From positions 1-64,000 of the forward strand of contig NZ_CALPDE010000014.1 in NCBI RefSeq assembly GCF_943193185.1: a stretch of 64,000 bases of DNA. Direction: 5' to 3'. Under the pieces are notes generated by a model, which was not told the DNA's origin, ran no database searches, and saw only the letters and a list, made by a program, of their open reading frames with translations. Each line of letters opens with the position of its first letter. The stretch's first letter is position 1. The stretch comes from Lactococcus ileimucosae. GTDB taxonomy: Bacteria > Bacillota > Bacilli > Lactobacillales > Streptococcaceae. This document shows, in pieces, positions 47,866 to 57,050 of this stretch. The translations under genes and the position numbers were made by a program.

Positions 47866-48687
47866 TTAGTCACGGTGAACAATCCACTCATGTTCAGGGG
47901 CATTGTGAAACTTCCAGAGCTTATGAGGCCCAGCCATGATATTCAGATAGTACGACTCATAACCATCAGGTACAGCTACAGGATGATAGCCACGAGGGAC
48001 TTGTACCATTTCTTCATTGTAAACTGTCATAGTTTCATCAATCAGATGGTCATCAGTATAGACACGCTGAAAGACAAAGCCCTTATCTTCTTTTACTTCA
48101 TGATAATAAGCTTCTTCAAGATACGTTTCGTGTGGCAGATTGTCTCTATCGTGGCGATGAGGCGGGTAGGAAGACCAATTGGCCTGAGGCGTGTAGACTT
48201 CAACCAAAAGCAGTTTTTCAGATAGAGGACTTTGATCATCTAGAATATTCTGTACATGTCTCTGGTTATTGTATTTGCCACGCTCCTCAGCAGAATTTGC
48301 TTTTGCAGGCACAAAGCAAGTTTTTCGTCTTGTGTCTTTAGTGGGTGACATCGCAATCATAACTTTACCCGGTTTTGTTGTTGTAATGCTGACTGTTTTT
48401 CCGTTAGAAACATAAACACTGTCTGTAGGAATTTTTTCAAAAACAGAATACCGTGTCCCTACATTTTCAAACTTTTCGGTTCCATCTGAAACAGTATATT
48501 GTCCAGTTATGGCAATAACTACAGCTTCCTTATCTATGAGAGAAAGGCTATAAGTCCCACCCACAGCCATACGGAAAACTTGCACTTCAATATAGTCAAA
48601 GTGACTATTTTCTCTAGAAATATAATGCAGGAGTTCAACTTTATCGTTGATTTGAAAGCCGATTTTTTTGTTTTTTAAATTAACCAT
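47866..48687 (-). CDS. iolB: 5-deoxy-glucuronate isomerase (IolB)
   Basis: 273-residue double cupin that isomerises 5-deoxy-glucuronate to 5-dehydro-2-deoxygluconate. Metal-site PPHRHD near residue 175 and LEEAYYHEV near residue 189, plus VPRGYHPV near residue 237, fit IolB. The start at 48687 follows GAGG by nine bases and overlaps iolA by eight bases. Confidence 0.92.
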   Translation of the reverse strand: MVNLKNKKIGFQINDKVELLHYISRENSHFDYIEVQVFRMAVGGTYSLSLIDKEAVVIAITGQYTVSDGTEKFENVGTRYSVFEKIPTDSVYVSNGKTVSITTTKPGKVMIAMSPTKDTRRKTCFVPAKANSAEERGKYNNQRHVQNILDDQSPLSEKLLLVEVYTPQANWSSYPPHRHDRDNLPHETYLEEAYYHEVKEDKGFVFQRVYTDDHLIDETMTVYNEEMVQVPRGYHPVAVPDGYESYYLNIMAGPHKLWKFHNAPEHEWIVHRD

Positions 48688-50140
48688 GCGAGATGTCCTC
48701 TTTTGGGAAACGAGCGGTGACAACCTTGCGATGGGTATAGAATTCTATCGCATCCTTGCCGTTGGCGTGCAAGTCACCGTAGAAACTGTTTTTCCAACCA
48801 GAAAAAGCAAAAAATGAGACGGGAGCAGGAACGCCAAGATTAATACCAATCATCCCAGCATCAATATTTTCACGGAAGTAACGAATAGCACTTGCATTGT
48901 TGGTATAAAGACATGCACCATTAGCCAGATGATGAGAGTTGGCCAGCTCAATTCCCTCTCTGAGTCCTTGAATCTTGGTTACAGATAGAACTGGTGCAAA
49001 AATTTCATCTTTCCAGATGGTCATATCTTGAGTCACATTTTCAAAAATGGTTGGAGCTATAAAATATCCCCTAGCAAAGTGTCGTTCACGCCCATCTAGT
49101 CTAAGTACTGCTCCTTCTTCTACCCCTTTGTTAATGTAGTCGACCGTCCGCGCTCGACTTTCTTTACGAATAAGTGGACCGAGGAAAGTGTCTTTGTCCA
49201 TGCCATTTCCGATTTTAATATTCTTTGCAGCTCTGACCAGCTTGTCTGTAAATTCATCATAGATTTCTTCTTCGACACCAACCACAGCAGCTGCCATACA
49301 GCGCTCGCCCGCTGAGCCAAAAGCTGCTGTAATCACATTTTTTATAGCATTTTCTATATTGGCATCTTTCAAAATCAAGGTATGATTTTTTGCTCCTGTC
49401 AGAGCTTGGACACGCTTAAGATTCGCTGTTCCTGTTTTATAGACATATTCACCAACCTTTTGCGATCCCACAAAGGAAATAGCTTTGACTGCTTTGTGTT
49501 CCAAGAGACCATTGACAACATCACGTGCACCATTCACGATATTGAAGACACCATCAGGCAAGCCTGCTTCTTGAAGAAGAGTTGCCAAATGTACAGCCAA
49601 CAGTGGTGTTTTTTCAGAAGGTTTAAGAACAAAGGTGTTTCCCAGCACAATAGCGAGCGGAAACATCCAGCAAGGAACCATCATGGGGAAGTTGAAGGGC
49701 GCTATGCCGCCTACTACACCAATCGGATACTTATAATTAGTAGCTTCAACGTCTGTGGCAACAGCACTTAAGGCTTCCCCCATCATCAGCGATGGTGCTG
49801 CAGCTGCAAATTCAACACTTTCGATTCCACGCTGCACCTCACCTAAAGCTTCTGACAGTGCTTTGCCGTTTTCCTTGGTAATCAGTTCAGCTAAGATTTT
49901 TTTATCACGGATAAGCAGTTCATGGAATATAAACATAATTCTTGCCCTTTTTAAGACATCTACTTGTGCCCATGATTTAAAGGCTTCTTCAGCTATTTCT
50001 ACCGCTGCCGCTAATTCTGACTGGGTTGAATGTGGGACTTCAGCTAAGATTTCCTCTGTAGCTGGGTTATAAACAGGCTCATAGAATGTGGTAGTTGACT
50101 CAAGCCATTGTCCGCCAACAAAATTTTTTACTGTTGCCAT
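48680..50140 (-). CDS. iolA: CoA-acylating (methyl)malonate-semialdehyde dehydrogenase (IolA/MmsA)
   Basis: 486-residue aldehyde dehydrogenase converting malonate semialdehyde to acetyl-CoA and CO2 with NAD and Co[22 protein letters not shown] near residue 139 and the catalytic Cys in [11 protein letters not shown] near residue 285 are seen; EIFAPVL near residue 385 follows. It is the first gene of the inositol cluster, with a strong Shine-Dalgarno (GGCGGAGGG). Confidence 0.94.
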   Translation of the reverse strand: MATVKNFVGGQWLESTTTFYEPVYNPATEEILAEVPHSTQSELAAAVEIAEEAFKSWAQVDVLKRARIMFIFHELLIRDKKILAELITKENGKALSEALGEVQRGIESVEFAAAAPSLMMGEALSAVATDVEATNYKYPIGVVGGIAPFNFPMMVPCWMFPLAIVLGNTFVLKPSEKTPLLAVHLATLLQEAGLPDGVFNIVNGARDVVNGLLEHKAVKAISFVGSQKVGEYVYKTGTANLKRVQALTGAKNHTLILKDANIENAIKNVITAAFGSAGERCMAAAVVGVEEEIYDEFTDKLVRAAKNIKIGNGMDKDTFLGPLIRKESRARTVDYINKGVEEGAVLRLDGRERHFARGYFIAPTIFENVTQDMTIWKDEIFAPVLSVTKIQGLREGIELANSHHLANGACLYTNNASAIRYFRENIDAGMIGINLGVPAPVSFFAFSGWKNSFYGDLHANGKDAIEFYTHRKVVTARFPKEDISHG

Positions 50141-50200
50141 TTTCCCTCCGCCTAAGGTTTAATTATTTTAAAATTGTAAACCCTTTCTTTTTCTGACATC

Positions 50201-50274
50201 ATTTTACCCTATGAAAATACTTTGTCAAGACTTTTTGGTTATATATTGAATATTTTTTGATTAACTTTTGGTTT
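50201..50274 (-). promoter_or_regulatory. iolA promoter and two IolR-type operator boxes
   Basis: Minus-strand promoter TTGACA (50228-50223), 16 bases, TAAAAT (50206-50201). CTTTTTGGTTA (50231-50241) and ACTTTTGGTTT (50264-50274) each match, on the complementary strand, the Bacillus IolR consensus WRAYCAADARD, and they lie between the divergent iolA and iolR promoters. A TATAAT at 50314-50319 is the likely iolR -10. Confidence 0.65.
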
Positions 50275-50378
50275 TTTCTATTAAAATATCTTATTAATTT
50301 CACCTTTTTATGTTATAATAAGAGAAAGAAACAGATAAATAGGGGGGAGTATAGAGCTTAGATAGGCTTGCTAAAAAT

Positions 50379-51149
50379 ATGAAAGTAGAACGCTTAAATC
50401 AAATTGAACGATTGATATTAGAAAAAGGCAATGTTTCTTTTAAACAGCTTCAAAATCACTTCGACGTTTCCTTGAACACTTTGCGGCGTGATATCAATGA
50501 ACTGGTCGCGCAGGGTAAAGTTGAAAAAGTATATGGAGGTGTCAAAGCAGTCAGAAAAATTCATGAACTTGTCCATTTTGAACAACGCGAGTTCACTGAA
50601 CAGCTGGCTAAAGTTAAAATCGGTAAAACAGCAGCAGCCTTAGTCGAATCAGGCGATATCATCTACATTGATTCAGGTACTACAACAGTACAAATGCTGC
50701 CTTATTTACCACAAGACCTTGAAGTTACAATCTTGACGAACAATCTGGATGTTATCATTGCCGCAGCGAACAGACCTAAAGTCAATCTCTTAGTTGTAGG
50801 ATCAAAGTTTAAACATTCAACCCGATCTTTTGTAGATGCGGCATCAGGTTTAAATTTACCAAGAATCAATATTAACAAGGCTTTCATGGCAACCACTGGG
50901 ATATCTTTAACGGCTGGGCTAACCAACTCTGATGCCCAAGAGCAGGTTATAAAGTCAGATATTTGCAAAGCATCGCAGCAGATTATTTTATTGGCCGATC
51001 ATACTAAATTTGGACATACAGCCTTAATGACTTATGCTGATCTTAAGGAAATTAGCGCTGTTGTCACTGATCGCTTAGAAGTTCAAGAGCAAGAATTTCA
51101 AGATTTCTTTGAGTCTCATAATATTCAAGTTCTCTTTTCTGAGCTATAA
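50379..51149 (+). CDS. iolR: DeoR-family inositol operon regulator IolR
   Basis: 256-residue DeoR-family repressor: HTH NVSFKQLQNHFDVSLNTLRRDINELVAQG (residues 19-47) and a sugar-phosphate-binding domain (GDIIYIDSGTTTVQMLPYL near residue 93; ADHTKFGHTALM near residue 207). Divergent from iolA, so it most probably represses the inositol cluster and responds to a phosphorylated intermediate. The Shine-Dalgarno is weak and no alternative start fits. Confidence 0.9.
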   Translation: MKVERLNQIERLILEKGNVSFKQLQNHFDVSLNTLRRDINELVAQGKVEKVYGGVKAVRKIHELVHFEQREFTEQLAKVKIGKTAAALVESGDIIYIDSGTTTVQMLPYLPQDLEVTILTNNLDVIIAAANRPKVNLLVVGSKFKHSTRSFVDAASGLNLPRININKAFMATTGISLTAGLTNSDAQEQVIKSDICKASQQIILLADHTKFGHTALMTYADLKEISAVVTDRLEVQEQEFQDFFESHNIQVLFSEL

Positions 51150-51192
51150 AACACCTCAAAAGTTAGCATTTGTCTAGCGGTGAGGTGTTTTC
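51148..51192 (+). terminator. Terminator after iolR
   Basis: AAAACACCTCA / TGAGGTGTTTT, 11-base perfect stem. Confidence 0.75.
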
Positions 51193-51213
51193 TTATATGA
51201 AATTCCGGTATGA

Positions 51214-51576
51214 AGATGTGCCCAAGAGCTGCTGGGTAAGGCAAGTAAAACTTCCTTTCAAGAGTTGCCTTCCTTTATCACCAAGCTTGGAAGTAGCCAA
51301 TGGCAGGTAAGAGAATTACTTTTGCTCCTGCCACTGCTTCTCTATGGTTTTCTCTTTGGCACAGTATATCTCTGGAGTGTGAAAAAAAATCAAGGGTCTA
51401 CTGAAAAACTGGGAACTTTTTCAACTAAAAAAATCTTACTAGGGGCTGGTGCAAGCTTTTTAATTTCTGTATTTGTACCCTCTCTACTTTTTTCAGGTCA
51501 GCATGCAATGCCCTTGGTTCTTGAACAAAGTAAGAACCGTTTATTCATGAAAAAAGCAGAACCTAATTTGCAATAA
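51214..51576 (+). pseudogene. Remnant of a membrane protein without a start codon
   Basis: The frame is open from just after a TGA at 51211 to 51576 but has no ATG/GTG and no Shine-Dalgarno; the first alternative start is a TTG at 51265. It encodes two hydrophobic segments (LLLLLPLLLYGFLFGTVYLW and a second near LLGAGASFLISVFV) with a hydrophilic linker. Probably the 3' part of a decayed gene. Family not recognised. Confidence 0.4.
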
Positions 51577-51585
51577 TTTAATTTG

Positions 51586-51622
51586 ATCAAAAAACTGAGG
51601 TCGTGTTCCTCAATTTTTTCGG
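51586..51622. terminator. Bidirectional terminator between remnant and frdA-like gene
   Basis: AAAAAACTGAGG / CCTCAATTTTTT with a seven-base loop. Confidence 0.65.
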
Positions 51623-51731
51623 TTTGATATTAAGAAAAGTGCCAAAATAAAAGGCAGTTGCCCTTGAAATAGAGGGCAGCATACCTTATTTGTTTGTTCA
51701 AAATTTTTTCTAATTATGTATTTTTCTGTGA

Positions 51732-53231
51732 TTAGCCTTTAACATAGCTTGCAGCCTGTTGACCTGCTTGGCGTCCAAAGACAATAATGTCTGCCACTGC
51801 GTTTCCACCAATACGATTTCCACCATGCAAGCCTCCTGTAAGCTCTCCTGCAGCATATAAACCATCAATTGGTTGGCCATCTTTTTTGAGCACCTGTGCC
51901 TTTGTATTAATTTTTACACCGGCCATGGTATGGTGAATACCAGGGGCAACTTTTATAGCATATACTTTTCCAGATATACCTGTTGTCATACCTGTTGTAC
52001 GTCCAAATTCGCTATCTTTCTTTTCAGATACTGCCTTGTTCCATTTGTCAACTGTAGCAGTCAGTTCCTTTGGATCCATATCAAGTTTTTTAGCAAGGGC
52101 ATCAACGCTATCTGCTTCAACAACCATTTTCTTGGAGATGTATTGATTTACAGCTTTTACTTTATCTTTTGTGCCTTCACCAAAAACAGCGTAAGCATAC
52201 TTGCCTTCCTGTTTCAGTTCTGCTGCGGATACTTTATCACGTGTATCCATTTCGTTAACGAATCTTTTACCACCTTGATTAACAAGAATGGCTCCTTCTC
52301 CACGAACTGACTCTGACACAAGATAGCCTGTCTTTTGGAAAACAGTGGGGTGAATTTGAATCTTATCCATATCTACCAGAGCACCACCAAGAGCAGAAAT
52401 CATTTCAATACCGTCACCTGTAGAACCAGCAGCATTTGTTGTAACATAGTCTTTTAAGTCTGGACGGTATTTAGCAATCATTTTTTCATTCGCACCAAAT
52501 CCTCCTGTAGTGACCACTACTGCTTTAGAAGCTACTTTCTGAGTTTTCCCGTCAATCTTAACTTCAACACCCGATACTTTTCCATCTTTTTCAGTTATTT
52601 TGGTGACGTCACTGTTCACAAATACCGGGATATTACGTTTAGAAATATTTTCTTCTAATCCTTTAACTAGATAAGCACCAACAGCTGAACCATCATGCGG
52701 ACGGTGTGTTCTAGAAACACTCATACCTCCAGTTGTCGTCAAGTTGTCCAGAACAATACCGTTTTGCGCGAGCCAATCCACTGCTCCAGCAGAATGATCA
52801 ACGAAGTAGCGGAGAAGCTCTTTATCATTTGTTCCGCCACCACCTTTTAAGGTTTCCTCATAAAACTTATCGTTAGAGTCTTCAATCCCCTGAGCTTTTT
52901 CTACAGACGTTTCAGAAGCATTTAATCCAGCAGAAGACTTTGAGGTGTTCCCGCCAGCAACAGGCATCTTTTCAAGGATGACAGGCTTCATTCCCGCATC
53001 TTTAGCTTCAATAGCTGCAGTCATCCCAGCACCTCCGGCACCGATAATAATGACATCATAGCTTTTTTCCAAACTTGATGGATCAGCATAGGTCATGGTT
53101 TTACTTGCACCTGCTTTAGCATCTGTCTTTTCTGATGAACTTGAAGACGTACTCTTATTTTGAGTAGTGTTTCCGCAAGCTGCCAAAGACAACCCCAGCA
53201 TAGCGACTAAACCTAGTTTCCAAATTTTCAT
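51732..53231 (-). CDS. Lipoprotein flavin-dependent fumarate-reductase-like protein
   Basis: 499-residue exported flavoprotein of the FrdA/flavocytochrome c family. Signal peptide with lipobox LAAC (Cys19), Ser/Thr-rich linker, then FAD-binding VIIIGAGGAGMTAAIEAKDAG near residue 58. The active-site region has RGEGAILVNQGGKRFVNE near residue 320 and GGLHGGNRIGGNA near residue 468. Such proteins reduce fumarate or related enoates outside the cell. No FMN-binding domain or haem motif is present, so its electron donor must be another protein. The start at 53231 is preceded by AAGGAGG; the upstream in-frame start is rejected. Confidence 0.85.
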   Translation of the reverse strand: MKIWKLGLVAMLGLSLAACGNTTQNKSTSSSSSEKTDAKAGASKTMTYADPSSLEKSYDVIIIGAGGAGMTAAIEAKDAGMKPVILEKMPVAGGNTSKSSAGLNASETSVEKAQGIEDSNDKFYEETLKGGGGTNDKELLRYFVDHSAGAVDWLAQNGIVLDNLTTTGGMSVSRTHRPHDGSAVGAYLVKGLEENISKRNIPVFVNSDVTKITEKDGKVSGVEVKIDGKTQKVASKAVVVTTGGFGANEKMIAKYRPDLKDYVTTNAAGSTGDGIEMISALGGALVDMDKIQIHPTVFQKTGYLVSESVRGEGAILVNQGGKRFVNEMDTRDKVSAAELKQEGKYAYAVFGEGTKDKVKAVNQYISKKMVVEADSVDALAKKLDMDPKELTATVDKWNKAVSEKKDSEFGRTTGMTTGISGKVYAIKVAPGIHHTMAGVKINTKAQVLKKDGQPIDGLYAAGELTGGLHGGNRIGGNAVADIIVFGRQAGQQAASYVKG

Positions 53232-53327
53232 AATTCCTCCTTGTATTGTTTTTTCGCATGCATTATAAAATTGTATCATCAATTTTTTAGTGAGTCAAGT
53301 TTGTGAACATATGTCACGAGGTTATAG

Positions 53328-53372
53328 AAAAAAGATACGGCATGTTCGAGAAACACGTGTATCTTTTTTAAT
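53328..53372 (-). terminator. Terminator after proA
   Basis: AAAAAAGATAC / GTATCTTTTTT stem with T run on the minus strand. Separates proBA from the frdA-like gene. Confidence 0.7.
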
Positions 53373-53423
53373 AATTATCTGAAAAGACACAGCCGTGTTT
53401 TTCCTCTTGCTATGTTAACGATA

Positions 53424-54680
53424 TTAACGCGTTTGCCCAGTGCCTTCAATCAAATATTTTGTAGAAGTTAAAGCTTCCAACCCCATTGGACCTCTGGCAT
53501 GGAGCTTCTGTGTGGAGATACCAATCTCTGCACCTAAACCAAATACAAAACCATCGGTAAAGCGTGTCGAAGCATTTACATAAACTGCTGCTGCATCAAT
53601 TTCATCTTGAAACTTTTGAGCATTAAAATAATCACAAGTAACGATACTCTCCGAATGGCGGCTTGAATAACGGTTAATATGTTCAATAGCTTCATCCAGA
53701 CTATTCACTGTTTTGACAGACATAATGTAATCCAAGTATTCTGTTCCAAAATCTTCTGTCGTTGCTGCTATAGCTGGGCAATTCTCTTGCGATTGCAAGA
53801 TTTTTAAAGCAGCTTCATCAGCTCGGAACTCAACAGCATGTATCTTTTTTATGTCCTCACACAGTTTGGGTAAAAACTCTGCTGCAACTTTCGCATGTAC
53901 AACTAAACTTTCAGCTGCATTACAAACACTTGGGCGCTGTGTTTTGGCATTGATCACGATTTGGCTTGCCATTTCTAAGTCCGCCGATTCATCTACAAAA
54001 ACAGTACAGTTTCCCACGCCAGTCTCGATAACGGGAACTTTTGACTTTTCTTTCACTTTGTTAATGAGTCGAGCCGAACCACGCGGGATAAGTACATCTA
54101 AAAATTGATCGGCTTGCATCATTTTCTCAGCTTCCTCATGACTCGTATCCGATAAAAGTTCGACCGCACTCTCAGTAATTCCTCGTTCTCGCAGGTTTTC
54201 CTTAATGATTTCTACTAAAACCATATTTGAAAAAAGTGCATCGGAACCGCCTCGTAATAAAACACTGTTTCCTGTTTTGAAACAAAGGGAAAAAGCATCA
54301 ATTGTCACATTAGGCCGACTCTCAAAAATCATCCCAACTGTACCAAGAGCTACTCTCTTTTGAAGAATTTTAAGACCATCAAGATTTGTAAAGCCTTGCA
54401 AAACTTGGCCAATAGGATCCGGCAAGTCAGCGATTTGTCGTAAACCGACAGCCATATCAGCTATCCGTTGCGCTGTCAAACGTAAGCGGTCTACCATAAT
54501 TTCCGAAATCCCATGTTCCTTAGCTTTGGCTACATCTCTGTCATTTTCCTGAATTATCCGCTCTGTGTTTTGTATCAGACTCTCTGCTAACTGGCATAAA
54601 AAGCTATTTTTATCTGTAGCAGATAACTTTGCAACTTCTTTGCTCGCAGCCTTAACTTTTGCCCCAAGCTCTTCAATCAT
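53424..54680 (-). CDS. proA: Gamma-glutamyl phosphate reductase (ProA)
   Basis: 418-residue enzyme making glutamate-5-semialdehyde for proline synthesis. It has the aldehyde-dehydrogenase fold, with [12 protein letters not shown] near residue 146, the catalytic Cys in [16 protein letters not shown] near residue 252 and [30 protein letters not shown] near residue 384. It follows proB after 15 bases. Confidence 0.95.
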   Translation of the reverse strand: MIEELGAKVKAASKEVAKLSATDKNSFLCQLAESLIQNTERIIQENDRDVAKAKEHGISEIMVDRLRLTAQRIADMAVGLRQIADLPDPIGQVLQGFTNLDGLKILQKRVALGTVGMIFESRPNVTIDAFSLCFKTGNSVLLRGGSDALFSNMVLVEIIKENLRERGITESAVELLSDTSHEEAEKMMQADQFLDVLIPRGSARLINKVKEKSKVPVIETGVGNCTVFVDESADLEMASQIVINAKTQRPSVCNAAESLVVHAKVAAEFLPKLCEDIKKIHAVEFRADEAALKILQSQENCPAIAATTEDFGTEYLDYIMSVKTVNSLDEAIEHINRYSSRHSESIVTCDYFNAQKFQDEIDAAAVYVNASTRFTDGFVFGLGAEIGISTQKLHARGPMGLEALTSTKYLIEGTGQTR

Positions 54681-54695
54681 AACTTCTCTCCCTCT

Positions 54696-55514
54696 CTATC
54701 CTTCTTTCTCAATATTTTTATGGAAATAAGTCCCTATTTCATATCCATTAACAATTTTTTGAATTTCTCGAATACGCTTACCGTTGGTCAAAACCATTTC
54801 TTGATTGTTTTCAAATAAAATCTGTGCAGCTGCTAATTTTGAGGCCATTCCACCAGTTCCAAAACGACTGCCAGCTCCACCAGCTATCCTCTGCAACTCA
54901 TCCGTGATTTCATGGACTTCCTTAAAAATTTTTGCATCATCATAAATATTTGGATTTTTATCAAAAAGACCATCAATATCTGAGAGCATAATCAACAAAT
55001 CAGCTTCCACAAGCTTGGAAACAATAGCACTAAGCTTGTCATTATCCCCAAACTTTGTTTGATGATCCATTTCATCTACTGCAATTGCATCATTTTCATT
55101 GATAATAGGAATAATGCCAAGTGAGAGGAGCGCATTCAGAGCATTCTTTGCATTCTCTGAGCTCAGAGGAAAGTCGGTCACATCTCGTGTCAAAAGTAAC
55201 TGAGAAACTTTCTGCGAGTAACGGCGAAACATTTGGGTATAAAGACTCATGAGTTCAACTTGACCTATGCTTGCAAGTGCCTGTTGCTGAGCAATTTCTT
55301 TTGGACGTTCGTCTCTATCAAGAATATTTAAACCTACACCAATCGCACCAGAAGTTACCAAAATCACCTCGTATCCGTTGTTATTAAGATCCGATAGTAC
55401 GAATGCAAGCTCATCAATGTTTGACAAATTGATTTTTCCGTTAGGTAACATGAGCGAACTTGTGCCAATCTTAACTACTATCCGTTGAGCTTTCAAAATA
55501 TTTTTTCTTGCCAT
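54696..55514 (-). CDS. proB: Glutamate 5-kinase (ProB), short form without PUA domain
   Basis: 272-residue amino-acid kinase giving gamma-glutamyl phosphate. VVKIGTSSL near residue 12, VTSGAIGVG near residue 53, [11 protein letters not shown] near residue 138 and SDIDGLF near residue 178 are as expected. It ends after the kinase domain, lacking the C-terminal PUA domain of E. coli ProB (367 residues), a common Lactococcus/Streptococcus form. No Shine-Dalgarno is visible; a TATAAT lies eight bases before the ATG. Confidence 0.94.
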   Translation of the reverse strand: MARKNILKAQRIVVKIGTSSLMLPNGKINLSNIDELAFVLSDLNNNGYEVILVTSGAIGVGLNILDRDERPKEIAQQQALASIGQVELMSLYTQMFRRYSQKVSQLLLTRDVTDFPLSSENAKNALNALLSLGIIPIINENDAIAVDEMDHQTKFGDNDKLSAIVSKLVEADLLIMLSDIDGLFDKNPNIYDDAKIFKEVHEITDELQRIAGGAGSRFGTGGMASKLAAAQILFENNQEMVLTNGKRIREIQKIVNGYEIGTYFHKNIEKEG

Positions 55515-55515
55515 A

Positions 55516-55531
55516 ATTATTAATTATACCA
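55516..55531 (-). promoter_or_regulatory. proB extended -10 promoter next to the start codon
   Basis: Minus-strand TTGGTATAAT, with TATAAT at 55528-55523 and the TG extension upstream. The transcript would start within about two bases of the proB ATG, implying a leaderless or nearly leaderless mRNA. Confidence 0.55.
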
Positions 55532-55606
55532 ATATCTAGTGACAAATACACTTATAGACATCTTCGTCTTTTAATTTTTATTACACGCTGTTCCATTTTA
55601 CTTTAG

Positions 55607-55643
55607 ATTAAAAAGCCGGGAAAATACATCCCCGACTTTTTCA
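55607..55643 (-). terminator. Terminator after rsgA
   Basis: AAAGCCGGG / CCCGACTTT hairpin with one mismatch and T run. Confidence 0.65.
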
Positions 55644-55667
55644 TCCACTTACTTATTTTGAGCAGAT

Positions 55668-56753
55668 TTAGTACACGCGCTTATCCTTCTTTTTCAAGAA
55701 CTTGCGCGCATTTTTCATACCACCCATCTCTTTAAACATGGTATCAAGTTTTCTTCTTTCAATCTCCTTGGCGTTCATCCCATCATAACCTGCTTCTTTT
55801 ATTAATTTTTGATAATTTGAGAAACGTTCTTGTGAAAGTTGCCCTTGTTCAATCGCTTCCTGAACAGCACAGCCCGGCTCATTTCCATGTGAACAATCTG
55901 AAAATTTACAGCAGGATGCTAATTCCACAATATCAGAAAAAGTTTCACTAAAATTAGCTTGCTCAAGGCCAACTTCCCTAAGCCCTGGAGTATCAATAAT
56001 CATACCACCAGATGGGAGCTTGAATAATTGACGTTGCGTAGTGGTATGTCTACCTTTTCCGTCATGACGTAAGCCATTTGTTTTTAGCTTCTGTTTAGCA
56101 AGTAAACCATTAATTAATGTTGATTTACCTACACCAGAAGAGCCAACCAAGACAACTGTTTCTTCCTGTTTGATATATTCTCGCAGAGAAAGATAACTGT
56201 CCTCATCATATGCCGAGGTCATTAAGATGTCAACGCCCAGACTAATTTGCTGTAAGTCTTCTAGCTTTTTTTCTAAATCCTGTGCAATATCAGTCTTCGT
56301 TAAAACAAATGTAGGAACGGCTCCTGAATCCCATACTAAAGCAAGATAACGCTCCGCTCTTCGCAAATTAAAGTCCTCATTGAGCGACATACAGATAAAA
56401 ACCTTGTCGACATTGGCTGCAATAATTTGTCGCTCATGAGTCGTGCCGGCTGCCTTTCTTATAAGTGCTGACTGACGCGTTAAACATTGCTGAATCTGAG
56501 CTGTTCCGGCATCTTCTGTTGGTCTGTCAAGTAGCACAAAGTCACCAACCGCAGGAAAATCGGCAGCCTCTAAAGCTTCGTACCGAAACTTTCCTGAAAC
56601 TTCAGCAATCGTTTCCCCAAAGTGAGTCACCACCCTGTACTTATCTCTAGCTTGCTCAATGATGCGACCAGGATATAAGTTAGGATGCGCCTTAGCCTGT
56701 TCTTCAAAGCTTTCTTTAAAACCCAAGTGATTTAAGATATATGTTTTATTCAT
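55668..56753 (-). CDS. rsgA: Ribosome small-subunit-dependent GTPase RsgA
   Basis: 361-residue circularly permuted GTPase that checks late 30S subunit assembly. OB domain (about 30-100), then permuted GTPase motifs: G4 TKTD near residue 153, G1 VGSSGVGKSTLINGL near residue 201, G3 DTPGLRE near residue 247. The zinc-binding C-terminal domain has C-x4-C-x-H-x5-C (CCKFSDCSHGNEPGC near residue 272). The start at 56753 has GGAGG seven bases upstream. Its leader contains a uORF and a strong hairpin. Confidence 0.93.
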   Translation of the reverse strand: MNKTYILNHLGFKESFEEQAKAHPNLYPGRIIEQARDKYRVVTHFGETIAEVSGKFRYEALEAADFPAVGDFVLLDRPTEDAGTAQIQQCLTRQSALIRKAAGTTHERQIIAANVDKVFICMSLNEDFNLRRAERYLALVWDSGAVPTFVLTKTDIAQDLEKKLEDLQQISLGVDILMTSAYDEDSYLSLREYIKQEETVVLVGSSGVGKSTLINGLLAKQKLKTNGLRHDGKGRHTTTQRQLFKLPSGGMIIDTPGLREVGLEQANFSETFSDIVELASCCKFSDCSHGNEPGCAVQEAIEQGQLSQERFSNYQKLIKEAGYDGMNAKEIERRKLDTMFKEMGGMKNARKFLKKKDKRVY

Positions 56754-56870
56754 TTTTTTCCTCCAAAAAGTATTTAACACTTATTGGGAGGCAACATGGT
56801 TCAGACTAGGTCTAATGCCTCCCCATGCTTTACAATTTCCTTATTTACTCGCATACTCTGCTCCCTTCGT
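56754..56870 (-). promoter_or_regulatory. Structured leader of rsgA (possible translational attenuator)
   Basis: On the minus strand GGGGAGGCA (56824-56816) can pair with TGCCTCCC (56793-56786), forming an eight- to nine-base stem, with an inner TTAGAC/GTCTGA. The 3' arm contains CCTCC, which is complementary to the rsgA Shine-Dalgarno GGAGG (plus-strand 56760-56764). Two mutually exclusive pairings are therefore possible. No T run follows the hairpin, so transcription termination is unlikely. Confidence 0.5.
56801..56854 (-). CDS. 17-residue upstream ORF in the rsgA leader
   Basis: ATG at 56854 with GGGAG six bases upstream, reading MRVNKEIVKHGEALDLV and stopping at a TGA (56803-56801). The ORF covers the 5' arm of the leader hairpin and stops in its loop, so its translation would prevent that hairpin from forming. 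Evidence is position and Shine-Dalgarno only. Confidence 0.4.
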   Translation of the reverse strand: MRVNKEIVKHGEALDLV

Positions 56871-57050
56871 TTATCTCTAGTATATCACATTTGAGCCTTA
56901 CTTTTGACCTTATCCGCTTTTCTGTGCAATAAAACTATGAGAAGGGGACGAGAACTCTAGTATTATTTTATCCCATAAATCTGTGAAAAAATATCTCAAA
57001 TGTCGTGAAAGTTTAAAATGTCAAAATTACACTTGCATTCGTTTTCTGAA

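Noticed and set aside
56786-56824. tRNA-like or tmRNA-like element in the rsgA leader
   Set aside because: Only one stem with an inner hairpin; no T-loop, anticodon arm or CCA end.
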